Assembly: GCA_035653295.1 (NCBI GenBank)
Contig: DASRCB010000421.1
Span: forward strand, 1 to 13,882
Length of the DNA stretch: 13,882 bases
Direction of reading: 5' to 3'
Origin: DASRCB01 sp035653295
GTDB taxonomy: Bacteria; Acidobacteriota; Terriglobia; Bryobacterales; Bryobacteraceae
Below, one piece after another: positions 1 to 6,610 of the stretch (position 1 is its first letter; each line of letters opens with the position of its first letter). The translations under genes were made by a program, and so were the position numbers. The notes beneath the pieces are model-generated. The model saw only the letters and a list, made by a program, of their open reading frames with translations, was not told the DNA's origin and searched no databases.

Positions 1-1318
1 CGCGTATCTTCGCCGGCTGATCGAAGCCTGCCACCGCAACGCGATTCTGGTCTACCTCTGGCTCGAACTGCCCCATGTGAGCGATAAGTTCTGGGATGCG
101 CACCCGGAGTGGCGCGAGCAAACAGCGCTCCAGCAGGATGCTCAACTCGACTGGCGCCGGCTGATGAACCTGAACAATCCCGCGGCCGCCGCGGAGGTGC
201 GCAATGGGGTCCGCGAGCTGGTAGCCGGCTTCGACTGGGATGGAGTGAACCTCGCCGAGCTGTATTTCGAGTCGCTGGAAGGCGCCGCCAATCCGGCCCG
301 CTTCACACCCATGAACGCCGACATCCGCCAGAGCTTTGCAAAGGAACACGGCTTCGATCCTCTGGACCTGTTCCGCACCGCCCAGCCGGATGCCGCGCGC
401 ATGCGCACCTTTCTCGACTGGCGCGCCGGGCTGGCGCGCCGCATGCAGTCCGAATGGATCGCCGAGATCGATGACCTACGGCGCACTCGCCCCGACCTCG
501 ATCTCGTGCTGACCCATGTCGATGACCGCTTCGACACGCGCATGCACGATTTGATCGGAGCCGATGCCGCCGCCGTGCTGCCGATGCTGGCGCAGCACGA
601 TTTCACTTTTCTCATTGAAGATCCGGCGACCATCTGGAATCTCGGCCCACAGCGTTACCCCCAAATCGCCGAGCGTTACGGCCCGCTCACCGACCGCCGT
701 GACAAGCTGGCCATCGACATCAACATCGTCGAGCGGTATCAGGACGTCTACCCTACGAAACAGCAGACCGGGGCGGAGCTGTTTCAGCTAGTCCACCTGG
801 CGGCCGCCTCCTTTCCGCGCGTGGCGCTCTATTTCGAGAACTCCATCCTCGGACCCGACCTTACGCTGCTGCCCGCGGCCGCCGCGAGCGTTGACAAGCT
901 GGATCAGGCTTCCGGAAAGCTGGTGGTCGAATCGAAGCTGGGCGTGGGTATCCCCTGGACTGGCCCCGCTCTGGTCAATGGCAAGCTCTGGCCGGTGCGC
1001 GACAATCGCACGCTCTGGCTTCCGCCCGGCCCCTGCGCCATTGAGGCGGCCGCCAGAGAGACGCCTGTCCGCGTGCTCGATTTTAATGGCACCATCCGCT
1101 CCGCGAATGCGACGAGCAAAGGCGTGGAATTCGCTTACGAGAGCGCCTCACGCGCAATCGCCGTGCTCAGCGCACCCGCGGCGCGCGTGGAGGTCGATGG
1201 CTTTCCGGTTGAGGCCTCCGGCGCAATCCTGACCCTGCCCCGAGGACAGCACCTGGTAACGGCTATAGCGAGTCCGATGGCGCAGGACTCCGGTCCTGCT
1301 CCGGGCGTCCATCCGTGA
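1..1318 (+). CDS. Glycoside-hydrolase-like TIM-barrel protein, 3' part (5' end outside window)
   Basis: The reading frame is open from base 2 with no stop before TGA at 1316-1318, so the gene begins left of the window; the in-frame GTG at base 77 is internal. About 438 residues are visible. The first third reads like a (beta/alpha)-barrel: a strand with ILVYLWLELPHV, then an Asn-rich turn (LMNLNNPAAAA) and DWDGVNLAELYFES, a strand whose Glu could be catalytic or substrate binding. A second acidic strand reads DLVLTHVDD. From about 1000 to 1318 the sequence becomes Ala/Val-rich beta segments, consistent with a C-terminal beta-sandwich. I cannot assign a numbered glycoside hydrolase family, and the missing N-terminus may hold another domain such as a deacetylase. 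Family character is inferred from pattern; enzymatic activity is unproven. The next gene follows after 60 bases with its own promoter-like sequence. Confidence 0.6.
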   Translation, partial: AYLRRLIEACHRNAILVYLWLELPHVSDKFWDAHPEWREQTALQQDAQLDWRRLMNLNNPAAAAEVRNGVRELVAGFDWDGVNLAELYFESLEGAANPARFTPMNADIRQSFAKEHGFDPLDLFRTAQPDAARMRTFLDWRAGLARRMQSEWIAEIDDLRRTRPDLDLVLTHVDDRFDTRMHDLIGADAAAVLPMLAQHDFTFLIEDPATIWNLGPQRYPQIAERYGPLTDRRDKLAIDINIVERYQDVYPTKQQTGAELFQLVHLAAASFPRVALYFENSILGPDLTLLPAAAASVDKLDQASGKLVVESKLGVGIPWTGPALVNGKLWPVRDNRTLWLPPGPCAIEAAARETPVRVLDFNGTIRSANATSKGVEFAYESASRAIAVLSAPAARVEVDGFPVEASGAILTLPRGQHLVTAIASPMAQDSGPAPGVHP

Positions 1319-1333
1319 CGGCGCGTAAAGGTC

Positions 1334-1339
1334 TATAAT
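1334..1339 (+). promoter_or_regulatory. Candidate -10 box (TATAAT) for the DUF2293-like gene
   Basis: A perfect sigma70-type TATAAT lies in the 60-base gap between the two plus-strand genes, 39 bases before the ATG at 1379. No good TTGACA-like -35 sits at 16-18 bases; the nearest resemblance (GTGACG, 1315-1320) is only 13 bases away. In such GC-rich DNA a perfect hexamer in an intergenic gap is suggestive but not proof. Confidence 0.4.
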
Positions 1340-1378
1340 CGCGACAGTTTTGGCGGCTCCTAACGTACTGCAAGTCTT

Positions 1379-2098
1379 ATGCAGAAGAGCGGCAAACTGA
1401 CGATAGAGGAGCGCGTGGTGCGCGCGGCGGAGGAGGTGCTGCGCGAACAGAAATGCGTAAGCGCCATCGACCTGCTCGTCGCAATCCGTCTTCTCGAAGC
1501 TATCCACGTCAAAGCCTGGCGCAGCGGACGCATCCAGTGCCTGGGGGGAATGATTCAGGGCAACCCCGAAAAAATCGCGCGGGCATTGTCTCTTTTTCGC
1601 GAATGGGCGAATGCAAAAGGTTTGCTGCCCAGCGAAATCGAGTATATCCGGCGAACACCGAATGGAACCGTCCGACTGCAAGTCAGCGATACTGGACATC
1701 CCGTTGTCGAGAAATTGTTCAGCACGCACTATGTCTCGCCCGAAATGTCAGAGCGGGAGCGGAAAAAACTGCACGATAGGCTTTCTCAGCCCCCCGCAAC
1801 GGTGGTTTACCAGATTCTGCGTGACTCGAAATGCACCAGGTGCGGCGCCGAGCTTCCCTCGAAGAGCTTTTTGACCATGGATGCCCAGGAAACGCTCTGC
1901 CTTCCGTGCGCGGGCCTGTCCGACCACGCGTTCCTCAGCGCCGGCGACGCCCTGCTGACCCGCCGCGCCACGAGGTACAGCGGGCGCAGCGCCGTCGTGG
2001 TCCGCTTTAGTCGCGCCCGGAAGCGCTATGAACGGCAGGGAGTGCTGGTCGAGTCGGAGGCGCTGGACCGCGCCGAGCAGGAGTGCCGGCGGCGGTAA
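1379..2098 (+). CDS. DUF2293-like protein with C4 zinc ribbon
   Basis: Protein of 239 residues, of unknown function. The N-terminal half (about 1-140) is helical, with a conserved-looking core around CLGGMIQGNPEKIARAL. Residues 152-177 form a probable zinc ribbon, CTRC (C152, C155) and CLPC (C174, C177). The C-terminal block runs from FLSAGDALLTRRA through SAVVVRFSRARKRYERQG to LVESEALDRAEQEC and is very basic, which I recognise from memory as the hallmark of DUF2293-type proteins in Actinobacteria and other soil bacteria. The zinc ribbon plus Arg/Lys-rich tail suggests nucleic-acid contact, but that is inference. The ATG at 1379 is the first start after the preceding stop; it has no clear Shine-Dalgarno. 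The gene is probably transcribed from the TATAAT at 1334 and is convergent with the BON gene, 96 bases away. Confidence 0.7.
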   Translation: MQKSGKLTIEERVVRAAEEVLREQKCVSAIDLLVAIRLLEAIHVKAWRSGRIQCLGGMIQGNPEKIARALSLFREWANAKGLLPSEIEYIRRTPNGTVRLQVSDTGHPVVEKLFSTHYVSPEMSERERKKLHDRLSQPPATVVYQILRDSKCTRCGAELPSKSFLTMDAQETLCLPCAGLSDHAFLSAGDALLTRRATRYSGRSAVVVRFSRARKRYERQGVLVESEALDRAEQECRRR

Positions 2099-2111
2099 GC
2101 CCTTGCAGCGG

Positions 2112-2130
2112 TTCGCGCCATGCGGGCGAA
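2112..2130. terminator. Weak hairpin between convergent genes
   Basis: In the 96-base gap between the DUF2293-like gene (ends 2098) and the BON gene (ends 2195), TTCGC(G)CC pairs with GGGCGAA around an ATGC loop: about 7 base pairs with one bulged G. There is no T-run on either side, so it is at best a Rho-independent-like pause site usable in both directions. Confidence 0.2.
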
Positions 2131-2194
2131 AACCCCGAGTGCTCCGGCGCGCCGCTGTGCGCTTTCACCCAGCGGCTCCGGCCGGGCGCGGCGC

Positions 2195-2434
2195 TCAGTG
2201 CGGCAGGCTGGCGTGGATGTAGTTCGAAACCGCGCTGACGCCGGCCACGTGCCGGACCGCCATTTCCGCCGTGAACCGGCGCTCGACCGAGTCGGCGAAA
2301 CCGTGAAGAATCACTCTGGTGCCGTCGAGCTTGACGATAATTCTGCGCGCCGCGACCCCCAGCACGCGCTCCAGTTCCGCGCGCACCGCTTCTTTCGCCA
2401 GATCGCTTCCCACCGGCGCTTCCGCAAACTGCAT
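2195..2434 (-). CDS. Single BON-domain protein without signal peptide
   Basis: Small protein of 79 residues consisting of essentially one BON domain (about 12-76): a helix (AKEAVRAELERVLG), then strand RIIVKLDGTRVILHGFADS with the typical conserved Gly, a second helix (ERRFTAEMAVRHV) and the closing strand GVSAVSNYIHA. BON domains in OsmY-type proteins bind membranes or phospholipid and are usually periplasmic, but here no signal peptide precedes the domain, so a cytoplasmic or inner-face location is more likely. The start is set by a perfect AGGAGG five bases upstream. It lies 172 bases downstream of the TPR gene on the same strand, so it may be read through from the sdh operon or transcribed alone. 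The domain call is firm; the role is unknown. Confidence 0.8.
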   Translation of the reverse strand: MQFAEAPVGSDLAKEAVRAELERVLGVAARRIIVKLDGTRVILHGFADSVERRFTAEMAVRHVAGVSAVSNYIHASLPH

Positions 2435-2439
2435 GACGT

Positions 2440-2445
2440 CCTCCT
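2440..2445 (-). promoter_or_regulatory. Ribosome binding site of the BON gene
   Basis: The minus strand reads AGGAGG five bases before the ATG at 2434, a full match to anti-Shine-Dalgarno. The same frame is open for a further 78 codons upstream but holds no ATG, GTG or TTG, so this site fixes the start. Confidence 0.8.
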
Positions 2446-2606
2446 CTTCGATTCGCAGGAAGAAAACGCAATTCGGGCGCCAGCCGGACCCGGAAAGGTT
2501 GTGGTGCGTATAGAAGCAGTTGAAATGCGGATGCGCCGCCCCGGCATTGTGCAGCCAGCCCGTCGCGTGGCCGGAAAGCGAATGCCCGGCGCAGCGATCG
2601 CGGCCG

Positions 2607-3107
2607 CTATTCGCTGAGTATCGGCTCGAACTCGGCGTGCGGCAAGGGACGCAGATCGGCGTTGCGCATCAGAATCCGCGCGCAGGTATTCCAGCGCAGA
2701 ATCGAGTCGTCATTCCCCGCCGGACGCACCGCCTGGGCCTTTTCATAACAGGCCATCGCCTCGCGAAATGCATGATATGCGCTGGAATTCGACCCCAAAC
2801 CCGATCGCCGGAGCTGCGCGTGCGCCGCTCGCTCCCAGATAATTCCCGCGTAATACGCGCGGTCGTACTCGCCCACCATCTTCTGCAGCACCTCGCGCGC
2901 GCGCTCCGGAGACACGCCGCTACCGAACTGGTCGGTCCGCGCCAGCAAAAGCACCACCAGGGACTGCTGATGGGTCGGCTCCGCGGCCAGAATGTCCAGG
3001 CAGATGCTCTCCGCCATGTCCGGCTCGTTGAGCAAGCGGTATCTTTCGGCCTTAGCCAGCGCCTGCGGGATGCTCTCGCGCGATATCGGCTTTAGCTGGA
3101 ATTCCAT
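2607..3107 (-). CDS. TPR-like protein at the end of the sdh operon
   Basis: Protein of 166 residues built of paired helices: ESIPQALAKAERYRLLNEP and MAESICLDILAAEPTHQQSL form one tetratricopeptide-like unit (about 10-55), followed by helices around RAREVLQKMVGEYDRAYYAG and AYHAFREAMACYEKAQAVRP, then a conserved-looking GNDDSILRWNTCARIL. There is no signal peptide or membrane segment, so it is probably cytoplasmic. I recall similar small TPR proteins from Acidobacteriota, without known function. The ATG at 3107 lies inside sdhB (56-base overlap, different frame) and is supported by AGGGAGG five bases upstream. Translational coupling to sdhB suggests stoichiometric expression and perhaps a role as an assembly or interaction factor for complex II; that is inference. 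The stop is TAG at 2609-2607. Confidence 0.75.
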   Translation of the reverse strand: MEFQLKPISRESIPQALAKAERYRLLNEPDMAESICLDILAAEPTHQQSLVVLLLARTDQFGSGVSPERAREVLQKMVGEYDRAYYAGIIWERAAHAQLRRSGLGSNSSAYHAFREAMACYEKAQAVRPAGNDDSILRWNTCARILMRNADLRPLPHAEFEPILSE

Positions 3108-3870
3108 CTTCGCCTCCCTGCGCTCGATTCGACGAGCTGAACATACGGAACAGTTTCGTGACCGGGTCGAAGAAGCGATCCACCACCCGCTCCTTCAACG
3201 GAATAATCGCATTATCGGTGATCGTGATGCCCTCCGGGCAGACTTTGGTGCAGCATTTGGTGATGTTGCAGAGCCCGATCCCGAAATCGCGCCGCAGCTC
3301 CGGGACGCGGTCCCCCGTGTCCAGCGGATGCATTTCCAGCGCCGCCGCGTACACCAGAAAGCGCGGGCCTATGAACTGTCCGTGCATCTGGTGGTCCCGC
3401 AGCACGTGGCAGACGTCCTGGCACAGGTAGCACTCGATACACTTGCGGAACTCCTGAACACGGTCCGCGTCCTGCTGGGCCATGCGCCACGTGCCATCGG
3501 CGGCGTCCGGCCGGCGTGGCCGGAACTTCGCGATGCGCTTCTTCACCTCGTAATTCCAGGAAACGTCGGTCACCAGATCCCGCACGTGCGGGAACGTCTT
3601 CATCGGCTCGATGGTGATCGGCTTTTCCAGCGACAGCTGGTTCAGCCGCGTCATGCACATCAGGCGCGGCATGCCGTTAATCTCCGCCGAGCATGACCCG
3701 CACTTGCCTGCCTTGCAGTTCCACCGTACCGACAGGTCGGCCGCTTGGGAAGCCTGGATCTCGTGCACTGCGTCCAGCACCACCATGCCCGGCGCGACCT
3801 CCGTCGAGTAATCGACGAAACGCCCCGCGCCGGCGGCCCCGCGCCAGATGCGAAAAATCGCCTGCGCCAT
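3052..3870 (-). CDS. sdhB: Succinate dehydrogenase/fumarate reductase iron-sulfur subunit
   Basis: Electron-transfer subunit of complex II, 272 residues, carrying electrons from the flavoprotein to the membrane anchor. All three cluster motifs are complete. The N-terminal plant-type ferredoxin domain has C52, C57, C60 and C72 for [2Fe-2S]. The C-terminal domain has C144-x2-C147-x2-C150 with C154 (CIECYLCQDVC) and C201-x5-C207-x3-C211-Pro (CNITKCCTKVCPEG), the usual ligand sets for [4Fe-4S] and [3Fe-4S]. C206 is an extra cysteine beside a ligand. The ATG at 3870 directly abuts the sdhA stop (TAGATG), with GAGGAG nine bases upstream inside sdhA. The last 18 codons overlap the start of the TPR gene; this tail (after FRMFSSS) is hydrophilic and beyond the cluster-binding domains. 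Confidence 0.95.
   Translation of the reverse strand: MAQAIFRIWRGAAGAGRFVDYSTEVAPGMVVLDAVHEIQASQAADLSVRWNCKAGKCGSCSAEINGMPRLMCMTRLNQLSLEKPITIEPMKTFPHVRDLVTDVSWNYEVKKRIAKFRPRRPDAADGTWRMAQQDADRVQEFRKCIECYLCQDVCHVLRDHQMHGQFIGPRFLVYAAALEMHPLDTGDRVPELRRDFGIGLCNITKCCTKVCPEGITITDNAIIPLKERVVDRFFDPVTKLFRMFSSSNRAQGGEDGIPAKADIAREHPAGAG
3113..3119 (-). promoter_or_regulatory. Ribosome binding site of the TPR gene, inside sdhB
   Basis: The minus strand reads AGGGAGG five bases before the ATG at 3107, within the sdhB coding region. It decides in favour of the upstream start over the next in-frame Met (residue 31 of the TPR protein), and so makes the 56-base gene overlap real. Confidence 0.7.
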
Positions 3871-5682
3871 CTACTTCATCTCCTCGATGATCTGCTGCAA
3901 TTCCGCGGGCATCGGCGCTGTCGGCTGCCGCTCCACATTCACCTCCCCATTTGCGCCCCGCCGCGCCACCAGATTGAACTTGCCGTATGCCCCGTCCTTC
4001 GCTGGATAATCGTCCCGGAAATGCGCCCCGCGGCTCTCTTTTCGCTCCAGGGCCGCGCGGGTAACCACCTCGGCCACCGTCAGCAAATTTCGCAGATCGA
4101 GCGCGGTGTGCCAGCCGCCGTTGTATTCGCGATTGCCCGTCACGCCGACTCGCGCGGCGCGCTCCTTCAGCTCGCGGATCTCCGCCAGCGCACGCAGCAT
4201 TTCCTCCTCGCGGCGCACGATTCCCACCAGGTCCTGCATCGTATCCTGCAGCGCCCGCTGGATCTGGAACGCGCTCTCCGAGGCGTCCCGTTCAAAAGGC
4301 GCGAGAGCCGCGCGCGCCGCCGCGTCCGCCTGCGACGGAGCCACCGCCGCCGGCGCGTTCGCCCTGGCGAAAGCCGCGGCGTATTCGCCCGCGCGCTTGC
4401 CGAACACCAGCAGGTCCGACAGCGAATTGCCGCCCAGCCGGTTGGCCCCGTGCAGCCCTGCGGCGCATTCCCCGGCCGCGAACAGCCCCGGCACGTCGGA
4501 CATCTGCGAATCCGCGTCCACCTTCACCCCGCCCATCATGTAGTGCGTGGTCGGCCCCACTTCCATGGGCTCGCGGGTGATGTCGATGTCCCCGAGCTGC
4601 TTGAACTGGTGATACATGCTGGGCAGCTTGCGCCGGATGTGCTCGGCCGCGTTCGGCAGCTTCTGCTCGATCCAGGCGATATCCAGAAACACGCCGCCGT
4701 GCGGGCTTCCGCGGCCTTCGCGGACCTCGCGCACTATGCATCGCGCCACGTGATCGCGGGTCAGCAGCTCGGGCGGGCGCCGCGCTGCCTTGTCGCCCTG
4801 CGTGTAGCGCCAGCCTTCCTCTTCGTTGTCCGCCGTCTGATTGACGTACAGCGGGGGTATGTCGTCGAACATGAAGCGCCGCCCCTGTGAGTTGCGCAGC
4901 ACGCCGCCCTCGCCGCGCACGCCCTCCGTCACCAGAATGCCGCGCACGCTCGGGGGCCAGATCATCCCCGTCGGATGAAACTGCACGAATTCCATGTCCA
5001 TCAGCGCAGCGCCGGCGTCGAACGCCAGCCGCAGGCCGTCGCCCGTGTACTCCCAGCTGTTGCTGGTGATGCGAAATGCGCGGCCGATCCCGCCGGTGGC
5101 CAGCACCACCGCTTTCGCTTCGAACAGGTGGAACCGCCCGCGCTCGCGATCGTACCCGAATGCTCCCGCTATCCGGCCGTCGGACTTCAGGAGCGTGATC
5201 ACGGTGTGCTCCATGAAGACATCGAGTCCCAGATGCACGCCGTGGTCCTGGAGCGTGCGGATCATCTCCAGCCCCGTGCGGTCGCCCACATGCGCCAGCC
5301 GCGGATACCTGTGGCCGCCAAAATTGCGCTGCAGGATGCGTCCATCCGCCGTGCGGTCGAACAGCGCGCCCCAGGCCTCCAGCTCGCGCACGCGCGCCGG
5401 CGCCTCTTTGGCGTGCAACTCGGCCATGCGCCAGTTATTGAGATATTGGCCTCCGCGCATGGTGTCGGAGAAGTGAACGCGCCAGTTATCGCGCTCGTCC
5501 ACGTTGCCCAGCGCGGCCGCGACGCCGCCTTCGGCCATGACCGTGTGCGCCTTGCCCAGCAGGGATTTCGTGATCACCGCCACGCGCACGCCCGCCGCCG
5601 ACGCCTCGACCGCCGCGCGCAACCCCGCGCCGCCGGCGCCGATCACCAGTACGTCGTGCTGATGCCTGATGTACTCCGGCAC
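3871..5682 (-). CDS. sdhA: Succinate dehydrogenase/fumarate reductase flavoprotein subunit
   Basis: Catalytic subunit of complex II, 603 residues from the chosen start; it oxidises succinate to fumarate (or the reverse) on FAD at the cytoplasmic face. Visible motifs: the Rossmann dinucleotide site GAGGAG at 15-20; H46 in KAHTVMAEGG, the position of the His that binds FAD covalently; QFHPTGM; TEGVRGEGG with the active-site Arg; THYMMGGVKVD; and LHGANRLGGNSL near the end of the FAD domain. The C-terminal helical domain is complete. I chose GTG at 5682, one base after the sdhC stop, because the protein then begins just before the Rossmann strand as in the family. The in-frame ATG at 5745 would add 21 Cys/Arg-rich residues and overlap sdhC by 62 bases. 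GGAG lies 11 bases before the GTG, a slightly long spacing that fits translational coupling. Confidence 0.95.
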   Translation of the reverse strand: MPEYIRHQHDVLVIGAGGAGLRAAVEASAAGVRVAVITKSLLGKAHTVMAEGGVAAALGNVDERDNWRVHFSDTMRGGQYLNNWRMAELHAKEAPARVRELEAWGALFDRTADGRILQRNFGGHRYPRLAHVGDRTGLEMIRTLQDHGVHLGLDVFMEHTVITLLKSDGRIAGAFGYDRERGRFHLFEAKAVVLATGGIGRAFRITSNSWEYTGDGLRLAFDAGAALMDMEFVQFHPTGMIWPPSVRGILVTEGVRGEGGVLRNSQGRRFMFDDIPPLYVNQTADNEEEGWRYTQGDKAARRPPELLTRDHVARCIVREVREGRGSPHGGVFLDIAWIEQKLPNAAEHIRRKLPSMYHQFKQLGDIDITREPMEVGPTTHYMMGGVKVDADSQMSDVPGLFAAGECAAGLHGANRLGGNSLSDLLVFGKRAGEYAAAFARANAPAAVAPSQADAAARAALAPFERDASESAFQIQRALQDTMQDLVGIVRREEEMLRALAEIRELKERAARVGVTGNREYNGGWHTALDLRNLLTVAEVVTRAALERKESRGAHFRDDYPAKDGAYGKFNLVARRGANGEVNVERQPTAPMPAELQQIIEEMK

Positions 5683-5683
5683 C

Positions 5684-6463
5684 CTAAACGATTCTCCAGT
5701 CCGTCCAGATGCCCATCGAGCACAAGCGCACGTACAGATCGGCAAAGGCCACCGAGAACAGGCTGCACCACGCCCAGATCATGTGCCGGCGGTTCAGGCA
5801 CGACACGCAGCGATACGCCTGGTTGGCGGCCGGCGCCTGCGACGGCTGATCGCGAAATCCTCCGATCACGTGACGCAGCGAATGGCAGCCCAGAGCGTAA
5901 CCGCTGAGCAGAATCAGGTTGGCCAGCAGAACCAGGGTGCCCACGCCAATACCGAACCGTCCGTTAAACCAGCAGGCCCTCCAGACGTCGTGCGCCAGCA
6001 GGAAAAGAAAAACGATGGCCAGATACATGAAATAACGATGCGCGTTCTGCAGGATCAGAGGGAACGAGCGCTCGCCCAGATAGCGCTTCCGCGGTTCCCC
6101 GACCGTGCATGAGGGCGGATCGGCCCAGAATGCCTTGTAGTAGGCGCCGCGATAGTAGTAGCAGGTGACGCGAAAGCCGCCCGGGGCCCACAGGATGAGC
6201 ATCGCTGCCGTCACCCACCCCGGGATCCATGCCGGCATCTTCGCGCCAAACCATGCGTCCGCGTCGCCGAAAAGCAGTGGCGAATAGAACGGCGACAAAT
6301 AAGGACCGTAGCGATAATGCGTGCCCTGCAGCGCCGCCCAGGTGGCGTAAACGATGAATCCGCCCAGGCCGAGGAAGGTGAGCGCCGGCTGAACCCACCA
6401 CAGATCCGCGCGCGACGTCTGCCCAAACCTCGCGCGCACCAGCGGTACGTCGATGTTCCCCAT
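5684..6463 (-). CDS. sdhC: Type F-like complex II membrane anchor (SdhC)
   Basis: Integral membrane subunit, 259 residues, with about five hydrophobic helices (roughly 24-46, 77-95, 140-160, 170-192, 226-247). It should anchor SdhAB and pass electrons to quinone. It resembles neither the SdhC/SdhD pair nor the diheme type B cytochrome. Features such as CYYYRGAYYKAFW (101-113), DPPSC, EPRKRYLGE and FPLILQNAHRYFMY match my memory of the mycobacterial Sdh1 anchor, and the gene order anchor-flavoprotein-FeS is also that of Sdh1. Candidate metal ligands cluster at C193, H194, H198 (LGCHSLRH) and C219, C222, H227 (RCVSCLNRRHM), flanking the junction of the last two helices; the mycobacterial type F enzyme holds a Rieske-type [2Fe-2S] cluster in its membrane part. 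The ATG at 6463 has TGGAGGGG four bases upstream. The stop is TAG at 5686-5684, followed by sdhA after one base. Confidence 0.88.
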   Translation of the reverse strand: MGNIDVPLVRARFGQTSRADLWWVQPALTFLGLGGFIVYATWAALQGTHYRYGPYLSPFYSPLLFGDADAWFGAKMPAWIPGWVTAAMLILWAPGGFRVTCYYYRGAYYKAFWADPPSCTVGEPRKRYLGERSFPLILQNAHRYFMYLAIVFLFLLAHDVWRACWFNGRFGIGVGTLVLLANLILLSGYALGCHSLRHVIGGFRDQPSQAPAANQAYRCVSCLNRRHMIWAWCSLFSVAFADLYVRLCSMGIWTDWRIV

Positions 6464-6496
6464 GCGGCCCCTCCAGGCCCGCGGTTGAAACCATCA

Positions 6497-6526
6497 AGAG
6501 TACCGGATTCGGCGGACCGTGGTCAA
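6497..6526 (-). promoter_or_regulatory. Candidate sigma70-type promoter for the sdhCAB operon
   Basis: In the 147-base divergent gap, the minus strand reads TTGACC (6526-6521, five of six with the consensus) and TACTCT (6502-6497, weak) with 18 bases between them. Transcription would start near 6490, about 27 bases before the sdhC start codon. It is the best-placed candidate in the gap; I found no equally good promoter for the plus-strand hydrolase. Confidence 0.35.
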
Positions 6527-6610
6527 TTCGCGCGCGGGTGTGCGCCGGACCCGTGCCGAAACCTAACCCTGATCCCTGGCCTGTCCCCTGCTTTCGATAA
6601 ACTCACTCCG

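Noticed and set aside
2007..2471. Minus-strand 154-codon open frame overlapping the BON gene
   Set aside because: It is Arg/Gly/Ala-rich low-complexity sequence in another frame. The BON frame has a recognisable domain and a perfect ribosome site.
2594..2607. Overlapping palindromes GCGATCGC and GCGGCCGC beside the TPR stop codon
   Set aside because: Short GC palindromes are common at this base composition, and they are not repeated elsewhere in the gap or placed like an operator.
3745..4890. Long plus-strand open frame (381 codons) opposite sdhA
   Set aside because: It is antisense to a well-supported flavoprotein gene. It is His/Arg/Ala-rich without domain character; such open antisense frames are expected in GC-rich coding DNA.
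5683..5745. Upstream ATG start for sdhA
   Set aside because: It would add 21 Cys/Arg-rich residues atypical of the family and overlap sdhC by 62 bases; the GTG at 5682 fits the family N-terminus and the one-base gene spacing.
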